64,000 bases of DNA from Henckelia pumila (taxonomy: Eukaryota > Streptophyta > Magnoliopsida > Lamiales > Gesneriaceae). This document shows positions 36,845 to 49,736 of this stretch, in pieces. The stretch is taken from assembly GCF_033568475.1 (NCBI RefSeq), contig NC_133123.1:2542001-2606000 (forward strand), read 5' to 3'. The notes under the pieces are model-generated. The model worked only from the letters and a program-made list of their open reading frames with translations, did no database searches and was not told the origin of the DNA. Numbering within the stretch: position 1 is the first letter of the stretch; each line of letters begins with the position of its first letter. A program made the position numbers and the translations under genes.

Positions 36845-37281
36845 TGATGTAGCCAAAAATCACTTGTATTCGACACGTTGCTTCCGCAAAGTCCGGAGTA
36901 TGAATAAGTCCTTGTACGTTCCCTTGGAAAATCTTCAGTGGGTTGTTCCTACGTCACAAAACAAAGTCAGAGGAGCCGAGAAGGTTCCCGGCGAAGGCGC
37001 TCCGACGCTCAAGTCAATGATTACTCAAGGAATAATAATCAAGAGTAGAGCGTTATAGTGCTAAAGAAAATGTGTACCTTAATAATGAGGTGACTTGAGC
37101 TATTTATAGATATTCGGAGAGTTTCACGGGCTTGAGCCTCTTATGGGCTTTTGTAGAATTCAGGGTCTGCTTGAATTAAATATATATAATATTTAAATAA
37201 GCTTGGGCCTGAAAAATATTTGGAATTGACCTTTATGATTGGGCTCAGGCCCAGTTGAACTTTTAGGTGTAACCTATCACA
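36845..37281 (-). mobile_element. Solo-LTR-like block
   Basis: Read on the minus strand, the 437-bp block starts TGTGATAGGTTACACC and ends ...GGCTACATCA. It contains a TATA box CTATAAATAG (37100-37109) and, downstream of it, a GC-richer leader-like stretch (cttgagcgtcggagcgcctt) of a type I associate with plant LTRs. No flanking gag-pol is present. A matching target duplication was not found, so the edges are tentative. Confidence 0.45.
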
Positions 37282-38039
37282 TACTAACTGTAAAAGCACC
37301 GAATACCATGGGCTTCTTTTCCTTTTCTTCTTTTTTATTTTTATTTTTATTTTTATATAAAAAAAGATGTGCTTCTTCCAATATATTTGGGGAATATTTC
37401 AATAAAGAAATGAATAATTTATATGATAACATGTGCCCAGTGCGTCAATCAAGGGAAACCCTTCCCGGTCTTCACAGTGAAAATTACGCAAAAGTGTTCT
37501 TGAAGGCCAATCCTAACGAAGTACACATTGAATGTATCTTGATATAATCTGGCTTGATTTTAAGGTTGAACTATTAAATTATTGTCTAATATATAAAGCC
37601 TCAATTAAAGGCTAAACCATAATGATTACATAACGTCCATTGCTCTGTCAGCTAATATTTTATTTCAAATTCACCGAATAATATAGTGAGTGGAAAGGTC
37701 TCGTGAGCAAATATTTTTAAATTCAAGTTTTATTGACTCTTGGATCATGAATAAGATGGTGAATGATGTATATGTATAATATAAAAATGATGAATCAATA
37801 TATCTTGATAAGATAATAATTCATAACACGTTAAACTTATATAAAATTAAATCAAACATTTGACAAAACAAAAACGAGTAATCAATTAATGATTTATCAT
37901 TCACATCAGAAACTATAATAATTATAAATTGTTTCATTGACGTTCTTAAAAGAAATGACATCACTTTGTCTTTAACTAGATTTGTTTTGTGTTTTTATGG
38001 TCATCACGGTAGCAACAAATTAACAACCACTTCAGTTTA
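37282..38039. other. Intergenic sequence with an unassigned coding-like patch
   Basis: The plus-strand frame through about 37425-37547 reads CPVRQSRETLPGLHSENYAK and on to a stop. Its composition looks more protein-like than its surroundings, but I recognise no family and see no clear splice context. The rest is AT-rich. Confidence 0.3.
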
Positions 38040-38165
38040 GGTAGTGTTTGAGAGAGCTTTTAGAAAACACTTTTTAGCTTCTCGTTAACAAAATTTTACA
38101 AAATTTTAAAATTTTGTTAATAAAAAGCTAAGAAGTGCTTCTTAGAAACTCTTCCAAATACTACC
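38040..38165. mobile_element. Tourist-like MITE, copy 2
   Basis: The element is 126 bp with ends ggtagtgtttgagagagctt and ccaaatactacc, and TTA duplicated at 38037-38039 and 38166-38168. The interior aaattttgttaa and gaagtgcttctta blocks match the copies at 18183 and 50343. Confidence 0.88.
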
Positions 38166-39452
38166 TTAATTGATTGTGACATTTATCGTATATAGCGGAA
38201 TATATAAGTTCTGCGATCACCTAATCAACGTCAATTAAAGTAGGTGGAGATATATACAAATAAGAGACATAAAAACTTAACATTGTTTTAGGTATAGAGA
38301 ATAAGAACCCTAACTTTGCCATCAAATTTAATTAAAAAAGAAGCGATATATGGAGTAGCTTTTAATAGAAAAACAAGCCTCCATTTTATTTCCAGGAAAT
38401 TCGTTTAAAAAAAATAACTCGTAAGACAATCTCATAAAAAATTGTGTTAAAATATATAAAAAATTAATTAACTTGCTCTTACTTTTTTTTGACAGATAAA
38501 TTGCTCTTACTTATTATCATTTCATCATACGAGTCTCTACCCACCACAAAGCAAAGTTGTAAAATAATTGAGGACGGTCTCACCCACAATTACCTACCTT
38601 GTATTTTTATTTTTATTTCTTAAAGCTCATTAAATTTTGCTAATAATGAGCAGGATTATAAAGTATTACACAGTCGATCAAAATAAGAAATAATACAGCT
38701 CGAAAGCTCACTTCAAACCGTGGGACTAACATAGAGAGGAGAAGCTTTTGCCAAAACATGCCACAACGCGCAAATATTCGCCTCGAGTCACACTTATGCC
38801 TGGTGAAATGACTGAAAAAGCCCTCCATCCCTCGAAGCTTTCGGCATTTGTTTATTTTTGTTTATGGGAATTCTGGAGATGCACAGTTTGGTCTTATTCT
38901 AGGGAAATAAATTTGACCATTTGTACTTTCTATATATATATATATATATATATATATTGAATCAGATGATAACATAAATATAATAATAGTAAACTAAAAT
39001 TTAAGAAATAAGATTATTTCGATTCCGAAAATCATGGTGTATGAAAATCAACTGTCGAGGCAACCAACGATCTAGCGGTTTTTCTCCGGCTAGTTCATTT
39101 CTTCGTATCGAAAAAATAATCGATTCTGCAAATTCAACCAACTTCATACGAGATTTCATTGAATTCGTAAAACCATAACAAAATTTGTAGATAATAGAAA
39201 TGGAAAGCAAAGAGACTGAAACAGCAATGGTCAAATATATATTAGGCAAAAAATTCCCCCATCATCAATCTCAACTCTTAAATTCTCCACTTCGTTCATC
39301 AACAAAGTATGGTATTTACAATGGAGAAGCCAAAAGAGTGGGGGAAAACCGAAAACCGAAAACCGAAGACGGATCTGAAAAAATAAAATCCAGCGCTGGT
39401 TGCCATATTCGATCAATACTCTAATTCATCATCTCTGTCTCGCTACGTTCTC
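38166..39452. other. Intergenic and SAUR 3' flank
   Basis: No additional gene is recognised. It contains GAGACGGTCTCA-type fragments near 38417 and 38575 and a (TA)n run at 38932-38957. An 82-codon minus frame at 39001-39249 (RRNELAGEKPLDRWLPRQL) is not recognised and probably belongs to the SAUR 3' region. Confidence 0.35.
38932..38957. repeat. (TA)n microsatellite
   Basis: About 13 TA units. Confidence 0.9.
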
Positions 39453-39818
39453 CTACCACCGGTCATCTGACAGCGATTGCAGCAGCTCCTGAAGGTCGCA
39501 CGCCTCGCAGCCGATACGGAGCGCCTCCAGCACGCGTTCGAAGAGGAACACGTGGCAGGGGATCCGGAGCACGCCTTGCTGCTCGTACCCGTACTCCTGC
39601 GCCGAATTGTCCAGAAGCTTCACAAATATGGGGTGATTCAACAAATCCGCGCTCACCACAAATCTCTCCATCTCATCGCCGACGTATACCGGGAAATGCC
39701 CCTCCGGAACACCGCAGTTCCTTCTCCGGCCGCGGGGCGCCTCCTTGGATTCAGTCCGAAGAAGACAATAGCTCGAGGAATCGGCGACCTTGGATAATCT
39801 CCTCATTAGCTTCTTCAT
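39453..39818 (-). CDS. SAUR-like auxin-responsive protein
   Basis: An intronless gene of 121 residues. The start chosen is MKKLMRRLSK at 39818, which matches the usual SAUR opening; an in-frame ATG at 39872 would add 18 residues with no family likeness. The SAUR core is complete: CGVPEGHFPVYVG, ERFVVSADLLNHPIF, LLDNSAQEYGYEQQGVLRIPC and FERVLEAL. SAURs inhibit PP2C.D phosphatases at the plasma membrane and so promote acid growth; the exact member cannot be assigned. An ATATATATAA element (39910-39920) lies about 95 bp upstream on this strand. The gene appears intact, and it is the only SAUR in the window. Confidence 0.93.
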   Translation of the reverse strand: MKKLMRRLSKVADSSSYCLLRTESKEAPRGRRRNCGVPEGHFPVYVGDEMERFVVSADLLNHPIFVKLLDNSAQEYGYEQQGVLRIPCHVFLFERVLEALRIGCEACDLQELLQSLSDDRW

Positions 39819-39909
39819 TGTTGCGGGAAATATAAAACTGACCTGAACAGAGTAATGGTTTAGTGATAGCAAGTGGAAATGAATGAAGAGACTCTGCTTA
39901 CGGCCACGC

Positions 39910-39920
39910 TATATATATAA
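39910..39920 (-). promoter_or_regulatory. Putative TATA box of the SAUR gene
   Basis: On the minus strand it reads TTATATATAT about 95 bp upstream of the chosen ATG, a usual distance for a short-leader gene such as a SAUR. Confidence 0.55.
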
Positions 39921-42821
39921 TTATAATTATAATAAATAATAAAAATAAATAATAAAATGAATTAAAAGGCGGGAGAAAAGAAGGTTATTTAATATTTAGA
40001 GGTACAGCTAGGCGTACTTAACTGGTACGACGTAATAATTTATTTGATTTTGTACCTTTTTTAAAATTGAGTCAAGAGTAATTAATAGTTGTTGAAATAG
40101 GGAAATAGATCATTAATTTTTTTTTTTTGGTGTCGAATTTTGAGAAATTAATTCGGAATATCTGTGGAAAAAATTTTGCGCTGATATTTGAGTAAAATAT
40201 GTAAAAAAAAAAAAAAAAAATCCAGTTATGATATGATCATGGAATATAAAATAATACCTGCAGAGAGCATGTGTAAAGACTGAAGATGGTCAATATTTGA
40301 GTTGATTTGAAAATTTGAAATAATATATATTTCAAATTGATTTGAATAATTTATTAAATTCATGAATTGATTGGGCTGTGAGTATTTAAGTATGGAAACG
40401 ACTAATCATTTCATTCTACAAGGTAATGGAGTATGGCCTTGAAAGGGAAAATACCTATGATAGCATGAAAAACATTGATTTATATTGATTTCCAAAATTT
40501 ATATGGGATGATCTCTCTAGTCTACTAGTCTAAAAATAAATTATAATACTATATTTATATATATAAACACACATGGGATTTCAATTCTGATATAAAATTT
40601 GTTTGAATGATTTATAAAAGATGAGAGTTTTGGTAGTTTAGAGTTTAGATGTCGAATTGTTCACTTAACATATATGCGATAAGATGCTGAAATATATAAA
40701 AAAAATTATCACACTTTTTTTCTATCTTTTAATATTGTAAAACTCAGGTAAGACACAAAAATGATATAAAAAATATTGAATCTCGTTATTCGTCCATCTC
40801 GATGTCTTGTTACGTAAAATTTTGTTTGAAACTGATATGAATCAGATAATTTAATAGATAAAACTACTAGGGACAAATTAGTATTAAGAAGGTTAGTTTT
40901 GATTGTCTTGGAGGGTACGAATAATCATTGTGTAGTATATATTATATATATTATAATTATATGGTGTCATTAGCCAACTAATTGAAATAAGAAAAAAGAA
41001 GCCATGTTCGATTCTCGTCGCCAGCCTGTGTGGAGTTGGGTACGATACAAATTATTTAAGAAAAAGGAAAATATGCAATGATTGCATATTCCCGTAAATA
41101 TATAAAATAAGTAAAATGACAGTTAGGTCTTGAGGATTTCCCCCCATTTTAAAAATATTCCAATTTTCTGATGCCAATTATAAGTTACAACTTACATGTA
41201 AACTATCACATGCATGCATATTGAATCAAAATCAAGATCAGTTGGCATCATGATTTCCCTTTTTTAATTACTAATCAGACCCAAACCTCATATTTTCACA
41301 TTTTCCCTTATTTTTCTATGTTTGTAAAGAAATGCTTTTCATATTTAAAATAAAGACAAGATACTATTTTCTATAAACTTATTAATTTACGAGTCATATT
41401 TTTGGAAACCAAGTCGAAATGCATTAACTAAAACACATTTATGATAGCATGCATAACAAAAAAAGTTGCACACAAGTTCTCATGCGAACGTCTTACGAAT
41501 CTATTTTAAGAAATGAATTTTATATTAAATTTGACTCATGAAAACGATTTATATGTTAAAGTATTACTTTCATTATGGGTACGTATACTTGAAAAGCTTT
41601 GCACGTTCTTAGCTTATATTGAGTTCACGCATGTTCAAAAGTTACATGAACACAGTACTGAAAAAACAAAACATCATATTCATATTCACAGTCCATCTAT
41701 TATTACAATTACAAATATAAATATATGAGAGCTTGACATTTCAACCAAACCACAGGCACTTATATTATATTATTATTATTATATATGTAAATATATGGAA
41801 ATCCTACCGTTTCAGTTGAAAATGATTACCTTCCAAACTAGAATTTTAATTGTTACAAAAATGTACACCAAACATCAAAAGGAAATTTACACCATGATTC
41901 AATCTATTGGTGAGAGATAAATTTGATATTAAATAAAAAATCGTATGATATTGTTAGTAAATATAAGCATTGAAGTTTAATTATATTATAAATAAGGGTA
42001 TGTTTAATATGAGATGCATGCTCTCACATATCTCTATATCCGTTAGATTGATTGGTCATATCTATATTTACAATGAAAATTAATATATATATTTTTTAAC
42101 ATAAAACAGTATTTTTTTTATAAGTAAGGTTAAATAATTATGAGATTCGTCTCACAAAATTGACCCGTGAGATCATATATATATCAAGTTTTTATATATA
42201 AATAAAAATATAGAAGTATAGAATGCATACGTGCATTAATACTTTCGAGGCACTAGCAAAATATCTATAATTCCGATAATTACTTTTTTGTGATCTAAAG
42301 CTAATTGATACACGTACGAATTAAGTCACGAACGATTTTATCTCATTTATAAAATCGATCTTTTTAAACATGGTTTCTTTCTATACACTCTTGTTTCAAA
42401 TATTGAAATTAAAGAACAAGATACTAATTAATCTAAAAAACATATACTAATTATGAATTAAAGTATTACTGATCAATAACTAATTTCAAAGACATGGTAC
42501 AGGTACTCGTTGAAAGCTTGGTTTAAGCTACATTACAAGAAATTAATAATTCTATCTATTATCAGGTTTACATATATAAAAAGGGTGGATCTTAATTAGA
42601 TCAAATATTATATGTATAAATTGGATATAAAAATATGTATATTGTATCGAGAGTGCTTTAATTTTTCATAATATCAAATATCACCATTTATTTCCTTTTA
42701 TCTTTCATATAATTTTATACGTGAATTATGCCCTGGGTACATATATTGTGGAACACATTATGAAATGTATGTATATTATTTTGAGTTAACTGTTTAAAAG
42801 TTTGGAGGTGGAAGGAATATA

Positions 42822-42853
<32 letters not shown>

Positions 42854-44337
42854 GCTTGTTACCTTTTTGTAAGCATTTTTTTTATGCTACTCTTGCAGAC
42901 TTATCTATACCCTCATGATCTCAAAACCATTGGATATTGTATGAGCTCAACATTTTTTCGTGAGGAATCCAGAATTGACAATACTGTGGGGTGATTTTCA
43001 CCTAATATAATGAGTTGATCAGTGAGACCCACGTGGGATCCATTTTAACAATCATGGGGTACACGTTTTCGTAATTTTATTTTTATTTCCTTTTTCGTCA
43101 TTAATATCGTGTATTAATTAATGTTAAATAACAGATAGTTGGATAAGTATCAATTTTCAGTACTTAAAAACATTAGATGCCTACACAAATTGCTAGTAGT
43201 ATATGAAAATGTAGATTTTATAAATTTTTGTTAGATTTCCTGGATTGTAAATTTCGTTTTAAATCTGACCCACCGAGATATTGATTATTATGGCGCCAAA
43301 CAAGAGAAAAATTAAGGGAAATAAGGCAACATGCGGGTTTTTTTTAAGAAAAAAAAAATGGCGTACGGATTCAGATATAACAACTAAATAAATAAATAAA
43401 AAGTTAGGGATTTTTTTCCCTAAAAAACTAATGGAAGTCTCCACCGTGTACTGTACTTCTGTGAGCTGGAAAAGTTTGGGCTGTGGTGATTGAGAATTGA
43501 GATGCTGCGGTGCACCTTATTAATTAACCGTCATATTACCGTACGGTCATGTCCGAAATTTTAAATTATATTTTTTAGCTTTAGAGATTCTACATATTTA
43601 ATTTAAGAGTTAATTAATATTCAGCACCCATTTCATATGTTTCATTACCATTCAGTTCTTGTCAAAAATTTTATTTTTCTGCACTCCCTAATTCAGCAAA
43701 AAGTTTGTCTTAACTCCCTGGACCCACAAAGCATTTTCGAAGTGAAAAATATGTATAAAAATTTAAAAATCAGGTGCAAATATATGAAATTTAAGTACCA
43801 ACTATTTCAAATCTGGTATAAAAACAAGTGTTCTTGATATAAAGTTTTTTGTGTTATGTTTCATCTCTCTAAAATCGAAAATATAGATCATGATTTGATA
43901 CTCAATTTGACGTAATTGATGCCATAAATATATAGATCCATACTCAAATTAAATATGTTTGTACTCAAATATTTTAAATTAGTACACATAAAATTGTTGA
44001 TTTTCGGGATTCTTGAAATACTAATGTATGTACTGAATAATAATGAACAAATGCTTTAATATAAATATTTTGTACATAAACATGTATGCACAATATGTTT
44101 TTTATGTTAAGAAATTTGTTCGAATTTTATACTCAAAATCTTAATTCTTGTACCAGATCTAAAAGTGATAGTTCTCAAACATCATATATTAGTACCATAT
44201 ATTTAACTTTTTATACCAATTTTTATATATGAAAAGAAATGTGGGATTAGGGAGTCAAAACAAAAATTTATGACATAGAGACTGAATCTTAAGTTATTAT
44301 TGACCTTAGAGACTGAATACCAACTAGCCCTTAATTT
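39921..44337. other. AT-rich intergenic sequence, no gene recognised
   Basis: It contains a poly-A run near 40205, (TA)n near 42829-42853, and a fragment of the GAGACGGTCTCA repeat type near 42140. Candidate frames are short and low-complexity. No RNA gene was identified. Confidence 0.4.
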
Positions 44338-45148
44338 AAACTCGGAAGGATGTTTTTTATTTAATAAGGTGTATTTAAATATCATATTTCTATGCAAAAC
44401 AACTTATAAAGTAAATTCACACACAAATAAATTGAGAAAGAGCGGTGACTACGGAGGACATGATAATTGATAAGGATATCCACGAAGTGGTGGGCTCTTT
44501 TCCAATGGGCCTGTCACACCCATTTGCAGAAGCTTGCTTCAGATGGATTCGCCAACAAGAATCTTGGGTTTCCTACGATTGCTCTAAATTAAGAACCCAC
44601 CTCTCAATATTTATCGAATATTTTCTTGAATTAGGGACCTTTGGAAAACTTTGAATAGCTCTCGCTTAATGGACATCTGATGGTGATCAGTTTCAACTTT
44701 CACCTTAATTGGTGCGAATTAGTTAGGTCATCCCGGTAGAGTTCAACCTACCTTGTGTGTATTATCATTGGAAAACTTTGAATAGCTCTTGCTAAATGGA
44801 CATATGCTGGTGATCAGTTTCAACTTTTACCTTAATTGGTGCGAAATTAGTTAGGCCATCCCGGTAGAGTTCAACCTGCCTTACAGATATTACCTCAATA
44901 ATAGATCTAATGTCTTATGATTTGTCACTTTAACAATATATTATTAATTACGCCTATGTGTAGAGATATGAGTAATTAGATACATGATTTGGACATTACC
45001 TTTAATGTAAGATCTTATTAACCGGCCTTCTCCATCCATGATTTCAACTATTCATTGTGATGTGAAACGACACGTCGACAACATTCATTAATATCTCTTA
45101 ATTCGTAAAATTGACACTTCGAAGATATATGTAAATGGACGATTATGA
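44338..45148 (+). repeat. Dispersed repeat R1, copy A
   Basis: It is about 90% alike by eye to 57812-58614 over its whole length (gagaaagagcggtgactacg; gcttgcttcagatggattcg; ttggtgcgaattagttagg). Inside it a ~124-bp unit starting ggaaaactttgaatagctc is repeated in tandem (from about 44643 and again from about 44767), and copy B has the same internal duplication. A short frame reads FRWIRQQESWVSYDC, but stops and differing frames between the copies argue against a live gene. The family is unknown to me. Confidence 0.7.
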
Positions 45149-45308
45149 TGTAAAATGTAAATGATTGAACGTCATCATTCTACAAAAGTCATTTTTTTTT
45201 ATTTTTTGAAATCACACAAGTCATTATTATATTTTAAGCTATAAATATGTATGATTATAATAACCATGTACATGCATCAAATGAACACGTAGGAACAACG
45301 CACTACAA

Positions 45309-45620
45309 GAAAACGCAAAAAGACAACGGATAGGGGGTTAAAAACTGTTGTAACTAATGGTGTTGTTAAACATACGCTCCTACGACAACGGGTAAAATCC
45401 GTTGTCTTTTCTCTCAAAGACAACGGATTTTATCCGTTGTCGTAGGCCCTCAAAGACAAGGGATTTTATCTGTTGTCGAAAGCACGAATCCGTTGTCTTT
45501 GATAGAAACGACAACGGATTTTATCCGTTGTCGTATGGACGTGCTTTTAACAATACCATCAGTTACAACAGTTTTAGACCCCTTACGACAATGAATTTTA
45601 TCCATTGTCGTTTTTCATAT
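45309..45620. repeat. CACTA left subterminal repeat array
   Basis: There are about eight partial or complete copies of a palindromic unit, gacaacggattttatccgttgtc-like. Each is GACAACGGA, a short AT spacer, then TCCGTTGTC. Such arrays are the binding sites of the element's own DNA-binding protein in En/Spm. The opposite end uses a variant spacer. Confidence 0.85.
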
Positions 45621-45797
45621 AAAAAACAAAAAAATAATAAAAAATAATATACAAATTTCAATATTATAAATAAACCAAAATTTAAAATTCCAAAAATAAA
45701 ATTTAATATACAATTTTTTAGTATTACAAATCACTCGAATTAAATTCTAATGCAATGCACACTACAGAAAATTACAAATAAAGTTCAAATCAAATGA

Positions 45798-46062
45798 TTA
45801 ACGGAAGCCGGTAACACTTTCTGGCTTCAGAATCTTTGTAAGAAATCCTTTCTTCTCTTCCTCAAGTTCTCTGATCTAGCTTCCAGGAAAGTGAAGATGA
45901 AGGCATAATAGAACAAACTCATGTTAAAAATTTAAAAACAACAATATCAGGCTCGAATATAAAATATCGATCATTATATATGTGCATACCTGTGCCCTTA
46001 ATTTTCTAATTTGAGATTCCTGAGCAGCTTTATTTTTTGAGAGCTCTTCACCTAAAGTCATG
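45798..46062 (-). pseudogene. CACTA transposase C-terminal coiled-coil remnant
   Basis: Two exons, about 46062-45990 and 45875-45798, join in phase 0 across a GT...AG intron. They encode MTLGEELSKNKAAQESQIRK then a short LRAQ, followed by IRELEEEKKGFLTK and a short tail to a stop. The heptad-like Leu/Ile spacing and charged residues form a coiled coil, as at the C-terminus of plant En/Spm transposase-associated proteins. An in-frame TGA lies just upstream, and the catalytic part was not found. Confidence 0.6.
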
Positions 46063-46099
46063 TATCATAGCATGGCATCTGTCTCTGACAGCAGTAGCT

Positions 46100-48380
46100 T
46101 AGCAATAAGAACGCGAAATTTCTTCGGGAAATTTGAAACTTTTAAAAAGCTCGATTTGACCCCAACTTATTCAATCTCCTTAATTACATTCCTAGTTAAC
46201 TTATATATATATTGTTTCTGAAAAACATAGTTAATTTAATGAGAGTGAGGTTGAGCAAGAGAACTATTCTATGATATATATGACGGACAAACAAATGATG
46301 ATACATAAACAATAGCAGTGATATAAATGTGATAAATGATTAAGGGAATTAATAGGTGTGGATAAAATTAGTAGACAGGTCTGAAAGGTGTTCACATACA
46401 AGAGGAAAGTATGATACTTATGTGGAGGCCATGTACTCTTCAAAGAAAAAGTAGTCCAGAATGTATACCAGAATTAGGAAACAAAAGACAAAATTCTAAG
46501 TATTAAACAATTTCAAGAACAAACACAACATAATTTTTTCCAACATACCACACAAAATAGGTGGTAGAGTATCATTGCTCGGCTTAAGTCAGTCACTTGA
46601 ATGCATTTTGCAAGAACAGACAGGTTTATAAGAAGCTAACCCATCATACAGCTCTAACAAAGTAAAATCTACAAATATATTGGATAACATTAAATTAACT
46701 AATGTACAGGCCAATTCTACCATGTGAGGAGATAAAGGTGGCTATGTATATCACAATCGCATTCACTCATAGACATGATGGAAAAAAGCTGATCAACAGT
46801 AGTTTTCTTCCAATCAAAAGGGCGTTAACTGCAAAGAATTGTTACTGATTTATACAGTGTATAATAGAAAATAAAAATAAAATAGAGTCTGGTGAGAAAC
46901 TGCCAAAAGCACTAATAGCTAAGTATGTTACGAAGATTGTGAAAATTTCAAGACACCTAGCTAGCATCTTAGGTTTGGAAACATACTTGAGGTCAATTCC
47001 CATGAACTGAGGATTTAGTTCTATCCCAAACCACCTTTAGTATGACATAAGAATGCATGAGTATAAAATGCAGAAAACTCTTAGGGACACACTATAAATT
47101 TAGTAAATAAAGCATTGCGTGTATAAAAAAAAATAAGTAGAAAAGAAAATGTGAAATAGTTCTTGAAGCTTGAATGATCAATAAAAACTGCTTGGAAGAT
47201 CTCTTCAGGGGAAACTATAATATTTGATTTCAATAATAATTTAGAGATTTTATGTGACAAATTGAATGATTTACTAGTCATGAATGAAGTTTCCGATGAC
47301 TCGAGGTTTTAAAGAAGAACTTTGTGAACGGGAATTATAGCCAGATATATAGAGAAGAAACGTCACCTGTCATGGACAAACACTATCAAAATTCAGAACG
47401 AAACACTAGTGATGTACAGGCAAGGAGAGACAAGATCGTCAAAATTTACAAGGTTTATGATCACAGAATGATTGAAAGTGGCCTTTAAGTCGAAATAAGG
47501 TACTGGGATTCGCATGAGTGTATGTGGTGCAACACTAGTTAATAAAATTTCAATATTTCAGCGTCACTTTGTGATTGGATGACACCAATAATATGACTTC
47601 TCAACTAAAATGTTGGAAAATGCAACTCAACGTCATATTTCAACACCGACAAATCTATTACATATATTTACTAGATTAAAGATAACCAGTCAAGTTTACT
47701 ATAATTAGAATATGAGCCCTCATTTGAATAAATGAAACAAAAGGTTCACCAAAAACTTACGATTACACTGAATATAAATGTTGTTGACAAAAGCTCAAGC
47801 CCTCTATCTGCAATTGCCTGCAGCAAATATAGTGACACCAGATGCATTTCAGAATTCAATGCGTGCATAATCAACAATAAGCCAACTAGTTTATCATATA
47901 CACTAAATGTCGTGAACACTGGAAATATGGAGGTAAAAAAGGAAAAGAAAAGGAGCACAATTGTGATTGTGAAATGCTTTAGTGACAAAAACATGCTAAC
48001 AAGAGCATTCATATGTTCCTGGCATATTATACAAGAAGACGAGAAAATAGAAATTCAGTTCAATCTTGTAAATCTAGAAAGAATTCTACCTTAGCAAAAG
48101 ATCTCGAGCTTAACATACCAAAAAGAGTTGCACAATCACCAACTTCACCAGGAATACAAGACCTAGATCCTAAAATTTAGTCCACCCAATGTTCATACTT
48201 TTCCAATCACAACCTAACACATCTAGACAATACTTTCACGATTTCAATGGCATAGAAACTGAATGTATGAATCACATGCATATTGTGCCCACTAAAGCAT
48301 ACAACAGCTAAGGATGTAAAATTGAAATAATAGATAATATGCTGAATGCTTTTGGGGTTAGTAGCACCGAATTGACATAC
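46100..48380. other. CACTA interior without recognised genes
   Basis: This stretch is less AT-rich than the flanking intergenic DNA and probably consists of introns and captured host sequence. The minus frame near 47170-47230 reads SPEEIFQAVFIDHSSF, which I do not recognise. Confidence 0.35.
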
Positions 48381-48661
48381 GCTTTTCAAGACAGACTCAA
48401 TGCGGGCTGGTTGCTTCGCTTGCGAAAACAAAAATCGAAGGAAAACACGTAGAAAGGCTTCTTTTATAGGCTTTAACACAATCTTTTGCAAGAGTATCTC
48501 TTCAGATTCTTTGGTTGCATCATCGGCACTACCAAATTGTCCTTCAATGTTTAACAACACAATCCCCTTAACTTGATCTTGCATCGAGGCCGCTGATACC
48601 AAGGCTGTAAATCCTCCTAGACTGAGACAACAATTAGATAAGTGGCCAAGTTCAACTTCAC
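48381..48661 (-). pseudogene. Captured alpha/beta-hydrolase exon
   Basis: After an AG acceptor at 48662-48663 the exon reads SLGGFTALVSAASMQDQVKG and soon after IVLLNIEGQFGS, KPIKEAFLRVFLRFLF and QAKQPARIESVLKS, up to a possible GT donor at 48380. This resembles the chloroplast-type alpha/beta hydrolases such as Arabidopsis At4g36530, around the nucleophile elbow. The expected G-x-S-x-G reads CLSLGG here, so the first Gly is lost; residues before it are also diverged. The downstream catalytic Asp and His were not found. It is a gene fragment carried by the CACTA element. An ATGGCG followed by GTATGA near 49250-49260 on the same strand may be its first exon. Confidence 0.7.
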
Positions 48662-48869
48662 CTAAAAATAGGGAAATGCAAAAACTAAAATTAGACTTAA
48701 AAATAGACCAATCAGCATGATTGAAAGTCTGCAGCTCCTCCGACTCTATTCCATACACAGCTTTAATGGTATCCGTACAACAACTAAATTCAAGACATTT
48801 AATGAGAAATGAAAACATGGCATTTAATTTGATCGAAAAGATTCTAAACACCATAATCAGAAACCACAC

Positions 48870-49736
48870 TTCAACTGGGCCAAAACAAGAAGGGAAATTG
48901 GTTTAGGTTTGTATGACCTATATGCCTTCTTGTTGAACTTTGTCTTGCTGATTCCATACAGTAAATCAAAAACCTCTGGCTCAACCCAGTAAAAATATGG
49001 GTGTTCTAAAGTGCAAAAGGAAAAGGAACATAATCTTCATCAATCAAAAGCAAGAATTCATATATCGAGAATGAAATCGAAGCTTCAAAATGAATCTTGC
49101 AACGGAAATTAACTTGTTCTGCCCAAAATTTGAATCAATTTTAGCAAACAGACTCAATAATAAGACGATGTATGTCGAACAAACATAGAACCTTAATACA
49201 GTAAATAACAAAGGCTTACATGCAACAATCAAGTGAAATTTTGAATTCATACCGCCATTCTCTTCGATCAGTGCACAATGAGATCCGCTGCTTTGAACTG
49301 AAAGTTTCGGGCTTGCTAAGCTTTGAATCTAAGTCAGAAAATTAAGAAATGACCCAAAATATGCTCAAAAAACGAAGAGCAAATCACGCGCAGAAATAGG
49401 TCACGAACAGCGCCTCCTTTCGCACGATTTAGGGTTCGATTTTTGCTATTCAAATCTAAAATGGAAGGTACAAGTCATGGGGTAGGTGAGTCATGGTCGG
49501 CCGAACCATTTCTGGTGGTGTAAGGCGGCGGCGACGACGGCGACGCAAGGATGAAGATGAATAGGGGGCGATGGGTTTGGATCGGGTAAGGTCGTAACTC
49601 GTAATGGTTCTTTCTCTCCCTTTTTGTTTTTTTTTTGTTAAACGTTTAAGTACGTGTATATAAATGTACATTACATGTATGATTAAAATATATTATTTTT
49701 TAAATTAAAAAAAATTAAGAAAACAGTTTTATAAAA
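48870..49736. other. CACTA interior, possible 5' region of the captured gene
   Basis: On the minus strand a GC-richer leader-like stretch (49480-49560, cgccgtcgtcgccgccgcc) leads to ATGGCG|GTATGA near 49255, which could be a short first coding exon with a donor site. No continuous reading frame was found up to the hydrolase exon. Confidence 0.35.

Noticed and set aside
39819-39872. Upstream ATG extending the SAUR by 18 residues
   Set aside because: The extension has no SAUR likeness, whereas MKKLMRRLSK is the family start, and the TATA distance fits it.
44445-44654. 69-codon frame in R1 copy A (FRWIRQQESWVSYDC) as a gene
   Set aside because: It is shared with copy B, but the coding-like portions read in different frames with indels, and no family is recognised; treated as repeat.
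48207-48869. 220-codon frame as an intact hydrolase gene
   Set aside because: Only the part 48381-48661 matches the hydrolase; the rest reads through likely introns, and the nucleophile elbow is altered.
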